A stretch of DNA of 55,000 nt from Prorocentrum cordatum (lineage: Eukaryota; Sar; Dinophyceae; Prorocentrales; Prorocentraceae), in NCBI GenBank assembly GCA_963575745.1, contig CAUYUJ010017973.1, positions 125,001 to 180,000 of the forward strand. The letters run 5' to 3'. Both the position numbers and the translations under genes were made by a program. The notes under the pieces were generated by a model. It saw nothing but the letters and a program-made list of their open reading frames with translations, was not told where the DNA came from and ran no database searches. Positions 1-10,999 of this stretch are shown here, in pieces. Each line of letters begins with the position of its first letter. Positions within the stretch are counted from its first letter, which is position 1.

Positions 1-133
1 TCCCTCTCCTGCCTTTCCTCGTTGCGACATGAAGCAGTTGGCGACCCTTCTCTGGGGAATCTGCTGCTTGCAGCCTTGTGCAATTTGTTTCGATGTATGC
101 GACTAGCCGAGCGCGCAGGCCTGGTTGCATGGG

Positions 134-378
134 ACATCGCAATCCCCTATCTACGACTAGTCACCGTGGAAGTAAGTTGCCGTGATATATTGCCATCTGC
201 GACGCTGTGGCACATATTCGACATGGTTAGGCAACACACCTGTCAGCTCCTCCAAGACATAGCAATCCCCCTATCTACCCCTGTCACCGTGGAAGCTGCC
301 GTGATCGATTGCCATCTGCGACGCTGTGGCACATGCTCGACATGGTTAGGCAACACGCCGATCAACTCCTCCAGGACC
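134..378. repeat. 123-bp tandem duplication
   Basis: Two adjacent diverged copies (about 134-256 and 257-378) share the words GCAATCCCC, GTCACCGTGGAAG, GCCATCTGCGACGCTGTGG and GACATGGTTAGGCAACAC in the same order. The period is 123 bp. No coding function is evident. The rest of 1-600 shows nothing I recognise. Confidence 0.8.
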
Positions 379-739
379 CGTGGTTCCAGCACTGGGGTGC
401 CGACGTCGACAAGCTGCGCAGGTTCTTTTGGTGCCTGTCGGAAGCCTTGTGCGTCGGCCGTTCAGCCCCTCCTGGACGGCAGAGCACCTCGCCAGCGTCC
501 GAGGGCTCTTCGGCGGTTCTTCTCTGACCCGATCACGGCCTCATGGCGCTGGCGCGTTCGAGTCGCCTCTCTGCTGAGCTTGCTGCGCAGACGAGGGCAC
601 TGATAATCCGCCGACCCCTTGTGGGCCTTCAGGCGTGTGAGAGAGATTCTCCCCCCCCCCCCATAAGCCCCCCCCCTGGGACCCCAAACCTTCGACCGCC
701 CCCCCCTCGCCCGGGACGGCCCACCGCCGCACGCGTCAT

Positions 740-1260
740 GGGGGAACAGAGGGCCCCAAAACGAGTCAAGAGGGCACCAAAACGCCTCCGTGATCGTCCA
801 AGAGGGCGACGGGTCGCCGAAATATCGTTCCAAGACGCCCACGATGGCTTCCAGACAACCTGCGAAACCCCCAAGATGACCCAAGAGGCCCCCAAGGGGC
901 GTCCCACGCCAACCCGAAGAAACAGAAATCGTCTCATCCCCGTCGTAAAACGTTCATTTTTACCATATTGGCCTCTTCCGGTTTCGCAGAGTCCGACACG
1001 GGCTACGACGCCGTCCACATCCTCCCAGGGCGGCCTCGGCAACTGCCGAGAGAGGTTTCAGGGGGCCCAGAGACGGCCCAAGAAGCGCCCAAAACGGCTC
1101 AAGAGGGCCTCCAGACGGCTCCGAGAGGGAGCCTGGAGGGCAATTCTTTCGTCCTTTGGTTCCGAGATTTTCCCAGCCTGCTGCGCGGGGAGCGCCAAGC
1201 GAGGCCCGCGAGGCTCCCAACAGGCTCCTAGACAACCCCCAAGAGGCCCATGCACTATCT
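740..1260. repeat. GC-rich minisatellite, CCAAGAGGCCC type (block 1)
   Basis: Degenerate units of about 10-12 bp built on C-AAGAGG-CCC or C-AAGACGGC-C words. Frames through it read as low-complexity Pro/Arg/Lys repeats, so I do not call genes here. The same repeat family recurs at 2,830-3,300, 14,080-14,310 and 17,040-18,030. Confidence 0.65.
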
Positions 1261-1297
1261 CCAAAACGCCACCGTGGTGCCTCAAGACCAGATCCTG

Positions 1298-1500
1298 ACT
1301 CCTCCTCCTCCTCCTCCTCCTCCTCCTCTTCCTCCTCCCCCTCTTCTTTGACTCCCCTTCCGCCTGTCCCCCATCTTCCCCCTGCTCCTCTTCCTCCTCC
1401 TCCTCCGCTTTCATCTTCTTTGCGTTCCTCTTGTCATCGGCTTCGTCCTCCCTCTCGCTCGCGCCCCCGCTGCTCCTACTTCAGCGGGCCATGGCACGGG
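1298..1500. repeat. (TCC)n microsatellite and pyrimidine-rich tract
   Basis: A near-perfect TCC run at about 1,298-1,340 passes into a degenerate CT-rich stretch up to 1,500. This is one of only two tracts in the window with TCC, rather than GGA, on the plus strand. Confidence 0.85.
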
Positions 1501-1504
1501 CGCC

Positions 1505-2762
1505 CTACTGGTATAATTTGCATGCTTTGCATTTCAAGGTGCCCTTCTTCTCGTCACGCGCGACATTGCTCGCGTCCACGGAGAAAGCCGACTTCGGCAA
1601 TGTTCTCTGGCACTTGCCATTGCGCTGGAAGGCCTGCCAACTGCGCGACGTGAACCCGTCGGCAATGCAGTCTGCGCGTGCAATTTTACTCTTTCCCGTG
1701 AAGTGCTCGCTCTCCTGCTTGGCGCATATGTTCTCCTGTCGAGCGAACTGTTTCTTGCGTGCTGCGCACATCAGCAGTCGCTTCATCCGCTTCGACTGAT
1801 CGGCCATACCCTTCGCGGTGATGGCCCGCTTCTGACAACTTTCGCACACCACTCTTGCTCCTTTCTTCGTCCCGTGGTCCTCCATTTGGTTGCGCTTCAA
1901 ATGGCCGGCCTCCCAGAAGGACACCCCGCAACCAGGCGCGCCGCACGTCAGCGGCTCCGCTTCCGCCTCCGCTTTCCGTATGCAGTTCCCTGCTTCGTAA
2001 TTTGTCCACAGCACCGCCTTCCCCCGCTTCTCCGCGCACTTCCGACACAAACCTCTCGCCTGCTGCGTTGTGCTTCTTCTGAGCTTCCGACATATCTGCC
2101 TTCTCGTCGTCCAGCGACAGGCACTTGTCGTTCGAACATCGCACTGTGCCGACGCTCTCGTTCCATTTCGCATTGATGCTCCGCGAATTCTGCTTGGTTT
2201 TGACGTGGCTGCACTTCGCGCTGTGCATTGTCCGAATCCTTTTTGCCTCCCCCTCGTCGGCCGCTGCGTCCCCTCTCCGACAGCTGACATGCGGCGTCGC
2301 ACCGTCATTCTCCGCTTGGGTTGCCCGCCCTCTGCGCGTTGTGCACCATTTCTGGTCCGCGTTTTTCATCTCGCCCGTGCATTCTTTGCAAAGCGCAGGC
2401 CTCTCCTTCCTATGGAACTCGTATTTCGTGAGCCCCTCTGCCAGCGACCTCCGCGGGCAGCGCTCGCAGTGGTCTCGGGGCATTAGTTCAGCCTCCCAGT
2501 CATCTCAATCCACGCCCTCCCCTCGTAGCACCCGCAACAGCATTTTCGTGCCAGCCATCTCACCTTCGTTGTACGGCTTCCTGTCAGAGGGCCGGAACAT
2601 CAAAAGGTTCTCTCGCCTGCGTACGCGCGTGATGGCAACGTAACTTAACATCCAATTGACGCCGCGCCCTCTTTCAAGGTCCGCTATCACTGCCCCCGTG
2701 GTCCGGCCCTGCGCTGAATGCGCCATACTCCCCCACACTCTCTGGGACCACAAACTGGACAT
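1505..2762 (-). pseudogene. PIF1-like helicase C-terminal part with cysteine-rich zinc-binding tail, decayed
   Basis: The first 85 codons (2,762 down to 2,508) contain MAHSAQGRTTGAVIADL and SYVAITRVRRRENLLMF. These match helicase motifs V and VI of PIF1/RecD-like SF1 helicases (the family pattern is HxAQGxT...SYVAxTRV). A single TGA at 2,505-2,507 then interrupts the frame. The same frame continues at once with DDWEAELMPRDHCERC and further C-x2-C pairs (for example CKEC). After a frameshift near 2,060 come CRKC, CGAPGC, CESC and a final KCQRTLPKS...CKAC pair. Helicase tails followed by Stc1-like zinc ribbons are familiar in dinoflagellate genomes. The N-terminal ATPase half (Walker A and B) is absent: upstream of 2,765 is C/G-homopolymer and minisatellite DNA. 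I read it as a truncated, dead copy, probably spread by transposition. A spliced exon is a weaker alternative. Confidence 0.7.
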
Positions 2763-2829
2763 GTGCCCCCCCCCCCCCAGGCCGCGGACGTCGCACCCCC
2801 GAACTCACCACGGGGGATCATGGCGTGCC

Positions 2830-3300
2830 CGGGCTCCCTTTAGAGCTCCATGCGAGCCCATGAGGCTTCCCAAGAGGCCCGCAACACGGCCCAAGAGTGC
2901 CTCAAATCGCCGAACGTTTGTTCCAACACTCTCGCAATGGTCCCCAACGGTCCTGGATGTTTGCAAGACGCCGCCAGAAACCTACAAGTGGCTCCTGGAG
3001 AACGGCCGAAGACGACAACATCGTCCAATTCCCTCCGGTAAACGTACATGTTTATCATACTTGCTTGTTGGCCTGTCACTAGGTCCAGAACGGGCCAAAA
3101 AAAACACCCAAAAAGGCTCCAAGACGGCCCAAAAGACCACCAGACGGCCAAAGAAACCGCCAAGATGGCCCAAGAGGCCCCATGACCGGCCGAAGGAGCC
3201 TCCAAGCCGGTCCCAACACGGACCCAAGAGGGGAACCCCGAACGGAAATTCGAGCCTTCCGCCCCAAGAAGCCTCCAAACACCGAAAAGCACCATCAAAC
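2830..3300. repeat. GC-rich minisatellite, CCAAGAGGCCC type (block 2)
   Basis: Degenerate copies of AAGAGGCCC and AAGACGGCCC words at 10-12 bp spacing, belonging to the same family as 740-1,260. It directly abuts the truncated upstream end of the helicase fragment. No gene is supported. Confidence 0.65.
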
Positions 3301-3354
3301 CCTTGAACTCAGTTAAGGGGTCGGCGGATGTGGCGTAAGCCTATAGTGTTTTAG

Positions 3355-3492
3355 GTCGGGCGTGTCCTCTTACAGGCGGATTTTGGACGACAAATAATAA
3401 ATGGTCAAAACATGCTCCCAGTCCAAGCATCGTCCCCATACACATTTTTTTGACCATTTTTGAATATTAGCCTGTAGAGGAACAGGCCCGAC
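3355..3492. mobile_element. 138-bp fold-back element (MITE-like) with TTAG target duplication
   Basis: The left arm (3,355-3,414) starts GTCGGGCGTGTCCTCTTACA and ends AATGGTCAAAACATG. The right arm (3,443-3,492) is its imperfect reverse complement, running from CATTTTTTTGACCATT to TAGAGGAACAGGCCCGAC. About 26 bases of loop lie between them. The element is flanked on both sides by TTAG, as expected of a 4-bp target-site duplication. There is no coding capacity. Such long-armed small elements are usually non-autonomous DNA transposons; the superfamily cannot be told from this copy. Confidence 0.75.
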
Positions 3493-3669
3493 TTAGTAAT
3501 AAACGCAGAGCGCCCTGGTGCGCTAGCCGGCAAGGGGCCAGCCGCCACGTGGGAGGCCACCACATGGTGCGGCGAGGGGCCAGCCCATGGCCTGGGTTCA
3601 AGATGCTGTGGGGTGGGGGGCCTGTGCGAGGACTCAGCTGGATCCCTGATCCCCCTCCCAATCTCGGAT

Positions 3670-4230
3670 GCCTGCGACATCACGGGCGAGGAGCCTGGAT
3701 TCGTCACGTCACAGAAGAGACCTTCACGCACGGCTCCCTGATCCACCATCGGTACCCCGGGATACCACGAGTCGGATGGGCTTTCGCTGTGCTGAACGAT
3801 GCAGGGGAGGATAAGTATCCCCCGTTCTGAGCCGCTCCCTGTTGAGCAGCGCAAGCAGGGCATACTTCTGGCGGAGTTGTGGGCGACCGGCATGGTGCTG
3901 CAGGTCGTCGTGGTGCCGATCAACGTCCACATGGACTGCGCGAACCTTCCGAGAGGAGTGGAGCGCGGGGCCGAGTAGTCCGCGCGGCCTGGCTCGCTCG
4001 CGGACGACCCCAAGCACCGCTTGTGGCACCGTGTCCATGACCAGGGCGGCGTTTCGCTGGAGTGCGTGAGCCTCATCGAAGTGAAAGCTCACGCCACGAC
4101 TGCCGAGAGGCAGACAGTCGGGCGACGCACATCTGCAGGCAGCGCTGCCGCAGACAGGCATACTAAGCGCAAGGCCGTGTCTGTCCAACACCCCGAGTGG
4201 GAGCAGCAGGCTTACAAGGCCTGCTGCCAC
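3670..4230 (+). pseudogene. RNase H domain fragment of a non-LTR retrotransposon, decayed
   Basis: Three stretches in different frames follow RNase H order. First is FTHGSLIHH...VGWAFAVLNDAGE (about 3,717-3,815), matching the first strands, where the family has T-D-G-S. Next is LLAELWATGMVLQVVVVPIN (about 3,857-3,920), matching the A-E-L-x-A helix. Last is LIEVKAHATTAE...SAGSAAADRHTKR (about 4,070-4,170), matching the V-K-A-H-A-T and A-A-D-R ending of dinoflagellate LINE RNase H domains. The first catalytic Asp is His here (CAC near 3,729), and at least two frameshifts separate the parts. No reverse transcriptase is seen upstream, so this is a 3'-end fragment. It is a dead relic. Confidence 0.65.
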
Positions 4231-5480
4231 CTAGCCCCCACGACGACCCCCACGACGACCCCCGCGACGGCCCCCACGACGACCCCTACGACGGCCCCCA
4301 CGCCCCCCTACCCCACGACCACCGCGACGGCCGTGTCCCGAATGGCCGCATGCCCTGAGAGGGAGCCCGCGCGGGGCTTACCCGGGGAAGCGGCCATGGG
4401 GGCCGCTGGCCAGCCTGCAGCCTGCGCCATCTGCCCCGCGGCGGGCCCAGCATCCCGAGTGGCGAGCCTGCGCGGGGCATAACCGGGAAAACGGCCACAG
4501 GTACAGCCTGAGCCACCCCCTGGAGACCATCCCCGACCCCCCGACTGCCCCACGACCCCCGGACCCAACCAAAGGCCCCCACGACCCACCACCACGACGG
4601 CCCCCCACGACCACCCGGCGGCCCCCACGACGGCCCCCCGACGCGGCCCCTACGACGGCCTCCATGGCGGCCCCGACGACGCGCCCGATGCGCACCCTGC
4701 GCCCGACCCCCCGCTGGGACTGCCGCGACTACGCGGACAGCACTTCCCTCACGGACATTTGGACGGCCCAGAAAACGGACGACAAGACCGCCGACCCCAC
4801 GACCCCGTTCCCCCGACCCCGTGCCCCACGGCCTCCACGACGACTCTCTACTCAACCCGACCACTCCTGCAAACCCCCACCCCAGGGAGGCAGAGGAAGC
4901 GGAGGAGGGCGCGCCCACCCCTGGGCCCTGGGCAAGCGGTTACGTGCTGCAAGCGCGCGCCACTCCCCTTACGACGGGCGGCCGCCACACCCGGCTGCGC
5001 AACGAGAGCGAGAGGGACGAGCAGCGCGGCCTCCAGCCACGCGCCTCGGCGCAGCGCCTGAACTCTTGCCACGTCTGCGGCGAGCACAACGTCTACTACG
5101 CCCAGCAGTACGAGCGAGGCCACGAAGACGGCGACGTTTCCGCAGACGAGACAAACCTCGAGGAGGACGAGGACGAAACCTCCGACGACTCCGACACGCC
5201 GAATCCACTCCCTGCCGCCTGGCGACAGAGCCGGCGGCAGCTCCAGAGGATATGACCATCTCCCACCTTCCCCACGACCTCTCTCCGCACGCCCCGCGAC
5301 CTTTCCCGACGGCCCCCACGAAAGCCCCCTCGACCCCCTGCCCGACCCGATGGCCCCCGCGACCCCCACGACGGCCGCGCTCCGAATGGCCACATGCCCT
5401 GAGAGGGAGCCCGTGGGGGGCATAACCCGGGTAAGCGGCCATAGGGGCAGCTGAGGCCACTCCCGGACTCCCCGACGGCT
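4231..5480. repeat. CCCACGACG-type GC minisatellite with an embedded longer repeat
   Basis: Starts as tandem CCCACGACGACC units, then degenerates. An embedded 60-70 bp word (CATGCCCTGAGAGGGAGCCC followed by a GCGGCCAT-containing end) occurs at about 4,346 and 5,392, with a partial third copy near 4,457-4,500. A frame at 4,821-5,255 (plus) ends in an acidic stretch (EEDEDETSDDSD) and holds one C-x2-C pair. I see no family in it and do not call it a gene. Confidence 0.6.
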
Positions 5481-6055
5481 GGGCGGCCAAGAAAATGCGA
5501 CGAGTTGGTGAGCCGCCACTTTTGTAAATCAATGGCCGGAGGCTTGGGAACCATGAGCCACTTCACCCAACCTCCCCCTCACTCCCAGCCGCTTCGCGCC
5601 CCAGTCAGGACATATACTTTCCTCGGTCTCTCTCTCCCCGCGGGCTCCGCCGTCTCCGCGGCCGTCCGCCGGGAGTCCCCCTCTCCCTCCTTGCTCACCC
5701 GCACACCTGTCTGACAGGATCGGGACTTAGACCGCACTGCCCGCATTAATCGCACCCTTCGCCACCAGAGGGTTGGTGCTAAACCAGAGAATCATGCGAC
5801 AAAAAGCACCACTGGACCCACAACAGTGTTCTCTCTGGCGTGCTTGCACTGGGTTGGGGTGGGGCGGAGATTACTGGGGTGAACCGCCAAACCCCAAAGC
5901 ACGGCGAGTGTACAGCCGCCAGCATGCCCAACCGAGCACGGGCCGCTCGCACCTTCAGCACTCGGCGCACGGTGGATAGACTGCTGGCCAGCCATTCACC
6001 GACGCATGCGCTGGCGAGCTGACCAGGATCGCCACGGGCTGCGCTCTGCGACAGC
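5481..6055. other. Unassigned, no feature seen
   Basis: Unique-looking GC-rich sequence with no convincing frame, repeat or RNA gene. Confidence 0.5.
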
Positions 6056-7060
6056 TCACTGAGGAGGAGGAGGAGGAGGAGAAGGAGGAGGAGGAGGAGG
6101 AGGAGGGGGTGGAGGAGGAGGAGGAGGAAGATCAAGGAGGATGGGGGAGAGAAGAAGAGAAGGGGATGCCTGCTGTGCCAACCACCAACCACCAGCCGCA
6201 AAAGCGAGATCGAGGCCCCGGCCAGCCCGGGGACCCCTTCCAGCGCCCCCCCACTCGCTTTTGACACGTCGTCGGCACGGTTGCATTGCCTCTGAGCCCA
6301 TGCCCCTTTTTCGAATCGGGGGGGCGCTGGACGGTTTTTCTGGTTTGCTCGGGGCCTCTCCCCGCTCTTTTTCCGCCTCTCCTCATCGTGCCTGCTGCCC
6401 TCCCGCTCCTCCTCGCCTCTCTTGCTCCTCCTCCCCTGCTGTTTGCCCTCTCGGGTCGTCCCCTTCCGTCGTTCTCCCTCTCCTCTAGGGGAAGCCCCCC
6501 TTTTCGGTTGGCGTGCAACCTTTTCAACACCAGCTCAGCCCTCGGGGGGTGAGCTGGGTGTGGCTGCGTTCGACGAACCTGGTAGCCATCAGGAATCAGG
6601 AATCAGGGGGGGGGATGAGGATAACGACGAGAAGGATGAGGAGGAGGAGGAGAGGGAGGAGGACGAGGAGGAGGAGGAGGAGGAGCCGGAGGCGGAGTGA
6701 GGAGGAGGAACAAGCAAACGAAACTCACGGAATCCAGTTTCTCCTCCTGCGACAGCCGTGCTGCGAATCAGTATCACGCACATGGGAGGCGGAGAAGGAA
6801 GAGGAGGAGGACGACGACGAGAACAAGAAGGATAACGAGAACGAGGAGAAGGAGGAGGAGGAGGAGGAGGAGGAGGAGAAGGATGATGATGAGGAGGAGG
6901 AGGAGGAGGAGGAGAAGGATGATGATGAGGAGGCAGGAGGAGGAGAAGGAGGAGGAGAGGAGGAGGAGGAGGAGGAGGAGAGGAGCGGGAGGCCGAGGAG
7001 GAGGAGGAGGAGGAGGAGGAGGAGGAGGGAGGAGGAGGAGGAGGAGGAGGAGGACGAGGA
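6056..7060. repeat. (GGA)n microsatellites in three runs
   Basis: GGA runs at about 6,058-6,130, 6,610-6,697 and 6,795-7,060, the last with interspersed GAT and GAC. The sequence between them is CT-rich. Long frames here are only poly-Glu, poly-Arg, poly-Ser or poly-Leu. Confidence 0.95.
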
Positions 7061-7949
7061 AGGAGACGCCGCGGCCTGCGCCCACCTCTCGCCCTGAATC
7101 TCGCGCAACCTGTGGGCGGCCGTGGGTCCGCCGAGGGCCCCGCGCCCTCACCGCCTTCCGTCCCTTCTGCTCTGCTCCTCCTCCCCTCCCCTCCCAGCCT
7201 CGCAGCCTCCCAACCGTTGCCCGCCCCCTTCCCTCCACCCCCCTCCTCCCCTCCTCCCTCCGCTGCTCCCCGTCGCCAATGCCCTCCCTCCCCTCCACTC
7301 CCTCCTGACCTTCCCGCTCCGCCTTGCGGGCTGCACCCCCCCCCCCCCCTCGCCTATCCCCTTCTGGCGGCGCACGGCAGCCCCTGGAGGTCCCTGGAAG
7401 TCTCCGGGGCCCTGGGTGTCCAGGCCCAAGGAGGGCCAGACATCGTCCACGGGTGGGGATGTCGAGGAGGGAAGGGAATATAAGGATGAACAGGAGGAGG
7501 ACATCATTTTTAGCAGTCGCACCCGCCTTTCTATGGAAACTTACGCTCGTGTCTGATTTCCTTGCCGCGGCCAGAACGATAAGAAACTCAGACAGACTTT
7601 GTCCAGCCGTGGGCCAGCATCCTGTGGGAGTTGATGTGCGGGTCCGCTTCAGAGTCGAACGTGTTGCCAGTCACAGTGCGCTCTGGGTCGATGCCTCTTT
7701 CCTCTGCCTCTGCGTTCCCAACAGCGAGTGAAGATTAGTGTTCCCAAGAACGGGATGACCAACACCTGTGGCGTTGCTGTTTGTCTGCCCAAGCTGCAAG
7801 GCGGCCAAATTAAGGCCAGCGCTCAAACCGTGTGCGGTGTGCACATGATGGTTGGTCTAGCCTTCAATTATTTTTGCCTTGCCTTTTGCCTTTGACCTCG
7901 CTTTGCGAGGTGCACATCCTGAGCTTAGAGGTTTTAGCATGGCTGGGAA
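7061..7949. other. Unassigned CT-rich sequence
   Basis: Pyrimidine-rich on the plus strand to about 7,360, then mixed sequence. No gene, repeat unit or RNA structure I can support. Confidence 0.5.
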
Positions 7950-8520
7950 GGAGGAGGAGGAGGAGGAGGAGGAGGAGGAGGAGGAGGAGGAGGAGGAGGA
8001 GGAGGAGGAGGAGGAGGAGGAGGAGGAGGAGGAGGAAGATGAGACGATGGAGGGGAGAAGGGCGGATAGAAGGGAGGCTCTGGCCTCGCCCCGCATGGAG
8101 GGAGGGCAGAAGCAATAAAGGGTGTGGGGGGTGTGGGGGGGGATCGAGGGGGGGGCCGAGGGACGCGGGAAAAGGGGGGGGGGGGGCTGGACAGGGGCGA
8201 GAGGGGGGCAGGATCGGGAGAAAGGGGGGAAGAGAGGCGGGAGGAAGCGGAAAAGACCATCCATGGCTCCCCCGTGCCCTTCTCTCGGGAGGAGGGGCGG
8301 GAGGAAGGGGAGAAGACCCTCCGTTGTTCACCCAAGCCCTTCTCCCGGGAGGAGGGGCGGGAGGAAGGGGGGGGTTGGGGGGGTGGGGGGGAGGAGGGGG
8401 GAGGCTGGGAGGAAGGAGGGCAAGGGGGCGGGGGAACGGGGGGCGTGGGGGGCAGGCGGGAAGGGGGGGGCGGTCAAGGGGCGGGAGGGGAGCACCCTCC
8501 CGCAAAAGGCCTGTTCGGGG
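7950..8520. repeat. (GGA)n tract followed by G-rich minisatellite
   Basis: A near-perfect GGA run occupies 7,950-8,037. A strongly G-rich block (8,120-8,500) follows with many runs of four or more G. Within it a unit of about 63 bp with GGGCGGGAGGAAG and CCCTTCTC words is tandemly repeated at about 8,232-8,370. Guanine runs this dense could form quadruplexes (inference). Confidence 0.85.
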
Positions 8521-8639
8521 GCAGGGCCGCCGCCGCACCGCCCGGCGAGCCGAGCTCGCGCAGGAGCTCCGCCACGGCACCCAGGCGTCCTGGCGGGCCA
8601 GCAAGGCAGAGACCCCCCCCCCCGGAACGGAGGAGGACA

Positions 8640-9200
8640 AGGGGGGAGAGCCAGGTGCGCTAGCGTCACATCTGACGTCCTACCCTTCTCTCCCATCCCT
8701 CACCATGGCGTAGATCCCCAAGCTGTTCGCACAACCGGATGTCGAGCACGGCAATGATCCCAAGAGGAGGGTACGCGATGGATGGAACACATGGCGTAGA
8801 AGAACACACCATGTCATAACATGTCATAGCGTGTGGTGGCATTGCGTAGTGCAGCATAGCATCACAAAACATAACAACGCAAAACATGGTACCGCACAAG
8901 GGTGCGCAACATAACATCGCATTGCATGCCGTGGCATGGCGCCAGATGACTTGGATGGGTAAGGGTAAATGGCCCGTTTACGACGGGACAAAGCTCCACG
9001 TCCTCCGCAACCGTGCCTACCCGATGTGGGCGTTTTCGAATGCCAAGTGCCGTCCGGAGGCGCGGGAACGAGATCAGCGCTGCAGCGGGAGCACGATTTT
9101 GAATGACCGAAGCGCGGAAACGAGGGCGTCGCTGCAACGGGAACACCAGTTTGGAAGAACCGAAAACAGCCGGATGGAAAAATCACATTATCCCAGTGCG
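8640..9200 (+). repeat. Dispersed 0.55-kb repeat, copy 1
   Basis: Shares long ordered stretches with 11,000-11,600: GGTGCGCT...CATCTGACGTCCTACCC, ACCATGGCGTAGATCCCC, GGATGTCGAGCA..GGCAATG, then a degenerate array of GCATGGCGTAG words, and finally units of about 47 bp with CAGCGCTGCAGCGGGAGCAC. Both copies directly follow a purine-rich tract. No coding capacity. Confidence 0.8.
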
Positions 9201-9249
9201 ACCCTACCTAGGAGTTGGAACCCCTAGGAAAGCAGCATTAGTAGTAACA

Positions 9250-9605
9250 GTAACGCTAAGCTAAAGCTAAGCTAAAGCTAAGCTGAAGCTAAGCTAGAGC
9301 TAAGCCACAGCTAAGCTAAAGCTAAGCTAAAGCTAAGCTAAAGCTAAGCTAAAGCTAAGCTATATCTAAGCTAAACCTGAGCTAAATCTAAGCTAAAGCT
9401 AAGCTATAGCTAAGCTAAAGCTAAGCTAAAGCTAAGCTGAAGCTAAGCTAAAGCTAAGCTACAGCTAAGCTACAGCTAAGCTAAAGCTAAGCTAGAGCTA
9501 AGCTAAACGCTAAGCGAACAGCTAAGCGAAACGCTAAGCTAAAGCTAAGCTACAGCTAAAAAGCTAAGCTAAAGCTAAGCTAAAGCTAAAGCTAAAGCTA
9601 AAGCT
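9250..9605. repeat. 11-bp minisatellite GCTAAGCTAAA
   Basis: About thirty tandem units of GCTAAGCTAAA. Most variation falls in the last few bases of the unit (TGAA, TAGA, CACA, TACA, TATA), while GCTAAGC is nearly fixed. Each unit carries two AGCT palindromes. No neighbour explains it. Confidence 0.9.
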
Positions 9606-10095
9606 CCCAGGGGACTCGGGGGAACCGCTCCCAGGGGACTGGGGGAACCGCCCGGGGCGTGTTCCACTGCCCGGCCCCTTTAAGCTAAGAGAGTAAGAAC
9701 TCTTCTAGGCAGAGCCTAGGTAGGGAACAAGAAAAACAAAAACAACGAACCCCTGTGTAATACAACCAACACGCGGAGAGGGCGGGAGACCCGGACGGAG
9801 TAAGGGGAGAGAGGAGAGCAGTATTCATATGGTGTAATGGTGAAGCGAGAGGGAGTGAGAGAGAGGGAGAGAGAGGAGAAAAAGGGATAGACACAAGAGA
9901 GCGATAGAGAGCGAGAGAGAGAGAGAGGACACGCATCGCCCGAGAGCCTCGCGCCGCCAGACCCGGGCCCAAGCCTTCTCGGAACTCCGCGCCCGGGGAG
10001 GCGTCCAGGGCGCACGCGGCGCCAAGTCCAGCCGCGGAGGTGCGGCGTCCTCCTCCTGATCCCCCTCCCCGCGCCTCAGCTGACGGGACATTAGG
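9606..10095. other. Unassigned, with short duplication and (GA)n
   Basis: Begins with a short duplicated word (GCTCCCAGGGGACT, two copies at 9,603-9,650). A GA-rich stretch lies at about 9,840-9,930. The word AGTATTCATAT at about 9,820 is also found near 11,680. No gene. Confidence 0.5.
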
Positions 10096-10335
10096 GGGCT
10101 GATGATGAGGATGATGATGAGGATGATGATGATGAGGATGATGATGGCAGTGACGATGACGATTACGATTCGGACGATGATGGTGCTGATGCTGATGGCC
10201 ACGATGATGACGACGATGATGATGACGATGCTGATGATGCTAATGTTGATGCTGCTGATGATGAGGACGAACGTGACCATGCTGTTGTTGATGATGATAA
10301 TGCTGATGGTGATGATGGTGATGATGATGACCCCG
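10096..10335. repeat. (GAT)n microsatellite, impure
   Basis: GATGATGATG runs broken by GAC, GCT and AAT triplets. From 10,336 to 10,765 the sequence is GC-rich and unassigned. Confidence 0.9.
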
Positions 10336-10765
10336 CTCTCCAAGGTGGGTCGGAGCCGAAGCGCTCGCGCCCACCACGCCTCGCCGCCGACTGCCACGCT
10401 ACCCTCCCACGCGTGCCAGCTGCAGGCTCTCTGACAGGCACCACCTGTGCCCACATGCGTCGCCATGCGCCTAAACTGCGCCACGCAGCACAGAAACGGT
10501 GCCCCTCCCACGAGCCCGAGGGCGCGCTGCGCCGGCGAAAACAAAGCACCTCTACGCATCAGGCGCGGGTCCTGCGGGCCACCCGACAGGGCACGTGCCC
10601 CCGTGGCCAGGACCTAGAGGAGCACGTGCTCCGCGAACGGCGAGTGAAACAAGGCACGCAAGGAGGCCGTGCTCCGCGCGCCCTGCTCGTGGCAGGGGGC
10701 GCCGGAGGCCGTGCTCCGACGCCCAACCTAACCACCACCACCAATGATAATGCTGCTGATGAGGC

Positions 10766-10990
10766 TGCTGATGATGACGAGGAGGAGGAGGAGAGGGGAG
10801 GAGGAGGAGGAGGAGGAGGAGGAGGAGGAGGAGGAGGAGGAAAAGGAGGAGGAGAAGGAGGAGGAAGAGGAGGAGGAGGAGGAGGAAGAGGAGGAGGAGG
10901 AGGAGGAGGAGAGGAGGAGGAGGAGGAGGAGGAGGAGGAGGAGGAGGAGGGGAGGAGGAGGAGGAGGAGGAGGAGGGGGAGGAGGAGAGG
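10766..10990. repeat. (GGA)n microsatellite
   Basis: Nearly pure GGA triplets with a few AAG and GGG variants. Leads directly into copy 2 of the 0.55-kb repeat. Confidence 0.95.
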
Positions 10991-10999
10991 GGAGGAGGA

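Noticed and set aside
6513-7308. Long frames of poly-Glu, poly-Arg, poly-Ser or poly-Leu
   Set aside because: They are all readings of the GGA microsatellite in different frames and on both strands. The same applies to frames at 7,832-8,713, 10,559-11,066, 11,613-12,263, 17,738-18,452, 34,150-34,441 and 44,919-45,874.
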